This document shows positions 61,824-64,000 of a stretch of DNA of 64,000 bases, piece by piece. Numbering within the stretch: position 1 is the stretch's first letter; every line of letters starts with the position of its first letter. The stretch is from Salipiger sp. H15 (lineage in GTDB: Bacteria > Pseudomonadota > Alphaproteobacteria > Rhodobacterales > Rhodobacteraceae). The notes below the pieces were generated by a model. That model ran no database searches, had not been told where the DNA came from, and saw nothing but the letters and a program-made list of their open reading frames with translations. The position numbers and the translations under genes were made by a program. The stretch lies in assembly GCF_040409955.1 (NCBI RefSeq), contig NZ_CP123387.1, forward strand, positions 1 to 64,000, read 5' to 3'.

Positions 61824-62061
61824 CAGACTACGTGCCGGTTTCAGGTCTCGCTGCGCTGTCTCGGAACGTCCCGCGAGGGTCTCTGCAGGAGCATCCCCGG
61901 CCTGATATGGGGCGAATTCCCAGATCGAGAAATTGATGCGCAGCATGTCCGGTATCGACAAGCTGGACACATGACCCAGGACAGTTGCGAGGAACTGCAA
62001 GCAGGGTCGGACGCATAGCCTTTCTCCGTCACGTAGGGTCTCTGACAAGCCGGCCGCTGAT

Positions 62062-63621
62062 CTACCGCGCCACCTCCACTTCCGCCAAAGCGGCCACCAG
62101 GCGATGCAGGAACTTCCGGGGATATCGATCCGTCTTCGCGAAGCCCTCGACGGTGAAGCCGGGATCCACGTCGAGAAGCCCGCGCATCGCAATCGCTGCG
62201 GCATCAGGCTCGCCGAGTTTGACATGCGCCACTGCGAGGTAGGCGTAGGGCACGCTGAATGCGGGGTTTGCCTGGATGGTCAGGCGCGCATAGGCCGCCG
62301 CCTCCTCGAAGCGCCCGGCAAACAGTCCGGCGACCGCCAGTGCGCAGAACGGATGGTATCGGAGCGGGTCGTCGAGCGGGCTCAACCGCAGCGCCTTCCG
62401 GGCATGTTCGACCGCCCGTTCGTCGCGCCCGCAATGCGCGGCCGCCATGGCGCTTAACCCGTAGACGAGCGCCGAACTCGCGTTGATCGCCAGCGCCCGG
62501 TCGAACACGGCCAGCGCCGCGTCGTAGTCCCCGGTCAGCATGCTGCGAACGAAGGCGCCGAAGCTCATGGCCTGCGGATCGTCGGCGTTTACCCCGAGCA
62601 CCACGTCGGAGTGCGCCAGTGCCGCGGCGCGGTCCGCGGGATCGAGCCCGCCGCGGAAATAGCGCTGCTCGTGAAGCCATGCGGCATACCCGTGCGCCGG
62701 CAAGAACCCGGGATCGAGCGCGAGAGCGTCCTGAAGGAGCCGAAGCGCCTCGTCCGTGCCGCCGGCCTTGTTGGTGAGTACCAGTGGCACAGCCCTCAGA
62801 TAGAGATCGTAGGCGTCGAGCCGGCCGGGTGCCTTGCGCCTCGCCCGGTCGATTTCCGCCCGGCGAAGCGACGGTTCGAGCACGCCGACGAGTCGCTCCG
62901 TCAGCTCGTCCTGCAGTTCGAACACATCCTCGACCGTCCCTTCAAACCGACCCGCCCAGATTTCGACCGCGCTGCCGCCGTCGATCAGGTGTGCGTTGAT
63001 CCGCAGCTTCCGGCCCACCCGTCGCACGCTGCCGTCGAGCAGGTACCGCACGCCAAGCTCGGACGCGATCCGCCGAAGGTCGATGGACTGGCCGCGATAG
63101 GCGAAAGAGGAATTGCGGGCGATGACGAAAAGCCCCGGCAGCCGCGAAAGCCCGGTAATCACCTCCTCGGCCAGCCCGTCGACGAAGGAACTCTCGACCT
63201 CGCCTGCCATTGCGAAGGGCAGCACCGCGATCGAGGAGCGGCCCGGCGCCGTCGCGCGGTCTTCCGGCAGGTTCAGCCGATAGCCGCGCCGCGAGACGGT
63301 CTGCAACAGGCTCCGGTCGTGGTCGGCGAGGGCCTGGCGGATCGCGTGGATGCACTGCACCAGGCTGTCGTCGGTCACCGCCGCCCCGCGCCAGACCGCT
63401 TCGTGCAACTCGGCCTTGCTCACCAGCCGGTTGGCGTTGGAGATGAGGTAGCGCAACGCGGCGAATGACTGTGGCCGCATCAGCGAGGCGCCACCGTCGG
63501 GCCGACGAACCAGATCGCCTTCGAGATCCACCTCGAAGCCGTTCAGGACAACCTTGCGCGGCAACGACGCGTGCATCCCGAAGTCCCCGACAGAACCGCT
63601 CCTCGCTTCGAAGTTTAGCAT
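62062..63621 (-). CDS. Winged-helix regulator with TolB-like and TPR region (CadC/adenylate-cyclase-associated type)
   Basis: A cytoplasmic regulator of about 519 residues. A winged-helix domain of the OmpR/CadC type lies near residues 22-115: LMRPQSFAALRYLISNANRL, LVSKAELHEAVWRGAAVTDD and LLQTVSRRGYRLNL. A segment of the kind found with adenylate cyclases follows: SSIAVLPFAMAGEVESSFVD, GLAEEVITGLSRLPGLFVIA and YLLDGSVRRVGRKLRINAHL. Tetratricopeptide-like repeats fill the rest. No membrane helix is seen. The start is uncertain: ATG at 63621 or at 63576 (MHASLPRKVVLNGFEVD), neither with a strong ribosome-binding site. It is divergent from the exported protein at 63730. Confidence 0.85.
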   Translation of the reverse strand: MLNFEARSGSVGDFGMHASLPRKVVLNGFEVDLEGDLVRRPDGGASLMRPQSFAALRYLISNANRLVSKAELHEAVWRGAAVTDDSLVQCIHAIRQALADHDRSLLQTVSRRGYRLNLPEDRATAPGRSSIAVLPFAMAGEVESSFVDGLAEEVITGLSRLPGLFVIARNSSFAYRGQSIDLRRIASELGVRYLLDGSVRRVGRKLRINAHLIDGGSAVEIWAGRFEGTVEDVFELQDELTERLVGVLEPSLRRAEIDRARRKAPGRLDAYDLYLRAVPLVLTNKAGGTDEALRLLQDALALDPGFLPAHGYAAWLHEQRYFRGGLDPADRAAALAHSDVVLGVNADDPQAMSFGAFVRSMLTGDYDAALAVFDRALAINASSALVYGLSAMAAAHCGRDERAVEHARKALRLSPLDDPLRYHPFCALAVAGLFAGRFEEAAAYARLTIQANPAFSVPYAYLAVAHVKLGEPDAAAIAMRGLLDVDPGFTVEGFAKTDRYPRKFLHRLVAALAEVEVAR

Positions 63622-63729
63622 GCACTGCGACGCGTTCGCCGAAATTTCGTCGAACGATCGGGACGCGCTCGTCACTTGCGGCCGTATGCGCCCTATTCTC
63701 GGCGGGAGTTCACGGCGCGAGGTGAGAAA

Positions 63730-64000
63730 ATGAACCGGCCATGTCTTTCCGGGATCACCGTCGCAATGGCGCTCGCGGTCGGAACCTGCGCGTATGCCGA
63801 GGGTTTCGAAACGCGGGTCATGCAAGCGATGATCCGGGATATCGAATTCATCACACAAAATTCTTCGCTCGAATACGCCGGACAGGATCTGCCTGGCGTC
63901 ACGGTCGTGTCCGCAGACGCCCTTCAGCAGCTGTTCCGTTCATCGGAGACCCATGTCTCGGCGAAGCAAGACGACAATTCCCCCGCACGTGTATCCGCCC
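63730..64000 (+). CDS. Exported protein of unknown function (N-terminal part, cut by window end)
   Basis: The first 90 codons of a gene running out of the window. A signal peptide is clear (about 1-23, ending CAYAEG). FETRVMQAMIRDIEFITQNS, then DLPGVTVVSADALQQLFRSS follow. No family is recognised from this part. GAGGTGAG precedes the ATG. It is divergent from the winged-helix/TPR regulator, which may control it. Confidence 0.7.
   Translation, partial: MNRPCLSGITVAMALAVGTCAYAEGFETRVMQAMIRDIEFITQNSSLEYAGQDLPGVTVVSADALQQLFRSSETHVSAKQDDNSPARVSA

Noticed and set aside
1..64000. CRISPR arrays, transfer RNA and ribosomal RNA genes
   Set aside because: No regularly spaced repeats, cloverleaf-forming segments with a GTTCRA-type arm, or rRNA-like blocks were recognised on reading; a covariance-model scan would be decisive.

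Overview
The window is high-GC DNA, dense in genes, with many ATGA/GTGA start-stop overlaps. Abundant TRAP and oligopeptide-type ABC importers, a TAXI-TRAP system, a DUF475 protein and GntR/LysR-controlled catabolic islands suggest an alphaproteobacterium of the Rhodobacterales (Roseobacter-like). That placement is inferred from gene content only. No rRNA, tRNA or CRISPR array was seen.

Bases 1-17200 are a catabolic island. After the tail of a DctP-type protein comes one long operon (948-11413): TAXI-TRAP binding protein and fused permease, an enoyl-CoA hydratase/3-hydroxyacyl-CoA dehydrogenase fusion, a PcaF-like thiolase, a second crotonase, a PcaD-like enol-lactonase, a GST, a CaiB-type CoA-transferase and a carboxymuconolactone-decarboxylase-like protein. 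A HutC-type GntR regulator follows, then two exported tannase/feruloyl esterase-family proteins, a flavin-reductase-like protein and an exported alpha/beta-hydrolase-fold protein. Three AAGCTA-type palindromes (847, 11452, 12304) tie the island to one regulator. The set reads as release, uptake and beta-ketoadipate/beta-oxidation-like breakdown of aromatic esters.

Bases 17400-28180 hold a second unit. A LysR regulator and a fused double-ATPase lie on the minus strand. On the plus strand are the matching binding protein and two permeases, a metallo-beta-lactamase-fold hydrolase, an MTA/SAH-deaminase-like amidohydrolase, an MTA-phosphorylase-like protein and a flavin-dependent monooxygenase. 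It looks like import and salvage of a purine-nucleoside-type compound. A decayed IS5-family transposase follows.

Bases 28860-44810 hold two more oligopeptide-type ABC systems with sugar-acid-type enzymes: an enolase-superfamily dehydratase, an iron-dependent alcohol dehydrogenase and a cytoplasmic sialidase-fold protein. A FadR-type GntR regulator is linked by the shared operator CCTGTATAACAGG to the transporter operon, the dehydratase operon and itself. One permease has a poly-G frameshift. The last ATPase gene has at least two frameshifts and a 41-bp duplication, and it abuts a truncated DUF475 gene.

Bases 45700-56200 are the most unusual part: a compact seven-gene envelope module. It encodes an exported von Willebrand A/SH3-like protein, an ABC ATPase, an FtsX-like permease, a periplasmic formylglycine-generating-enzyme-like protein, a glycine-zipper lipoprotein, an exported trypsin-like protease with a peptidoglycan-binding domain, and a six-helix membrane protein. 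The first five match by type the TagT-TagS-TagR-TagQ relay and the periplasmic vWA part of PpkA, which control type VI secretion by threonine phosphorylation, but no kinase, phosphatase or secretion gene is present here. A NarL-type two-component system follows in convergent orientation.

Bases 58700-64000 contain a small exported repeat protein, two gene relics (amidohydrolase and DJ-1/PfpI type) around an intact zinc-type oxidoreductase, a winged-helix/TPR regulator and the start of an exported protein cut by the window end.
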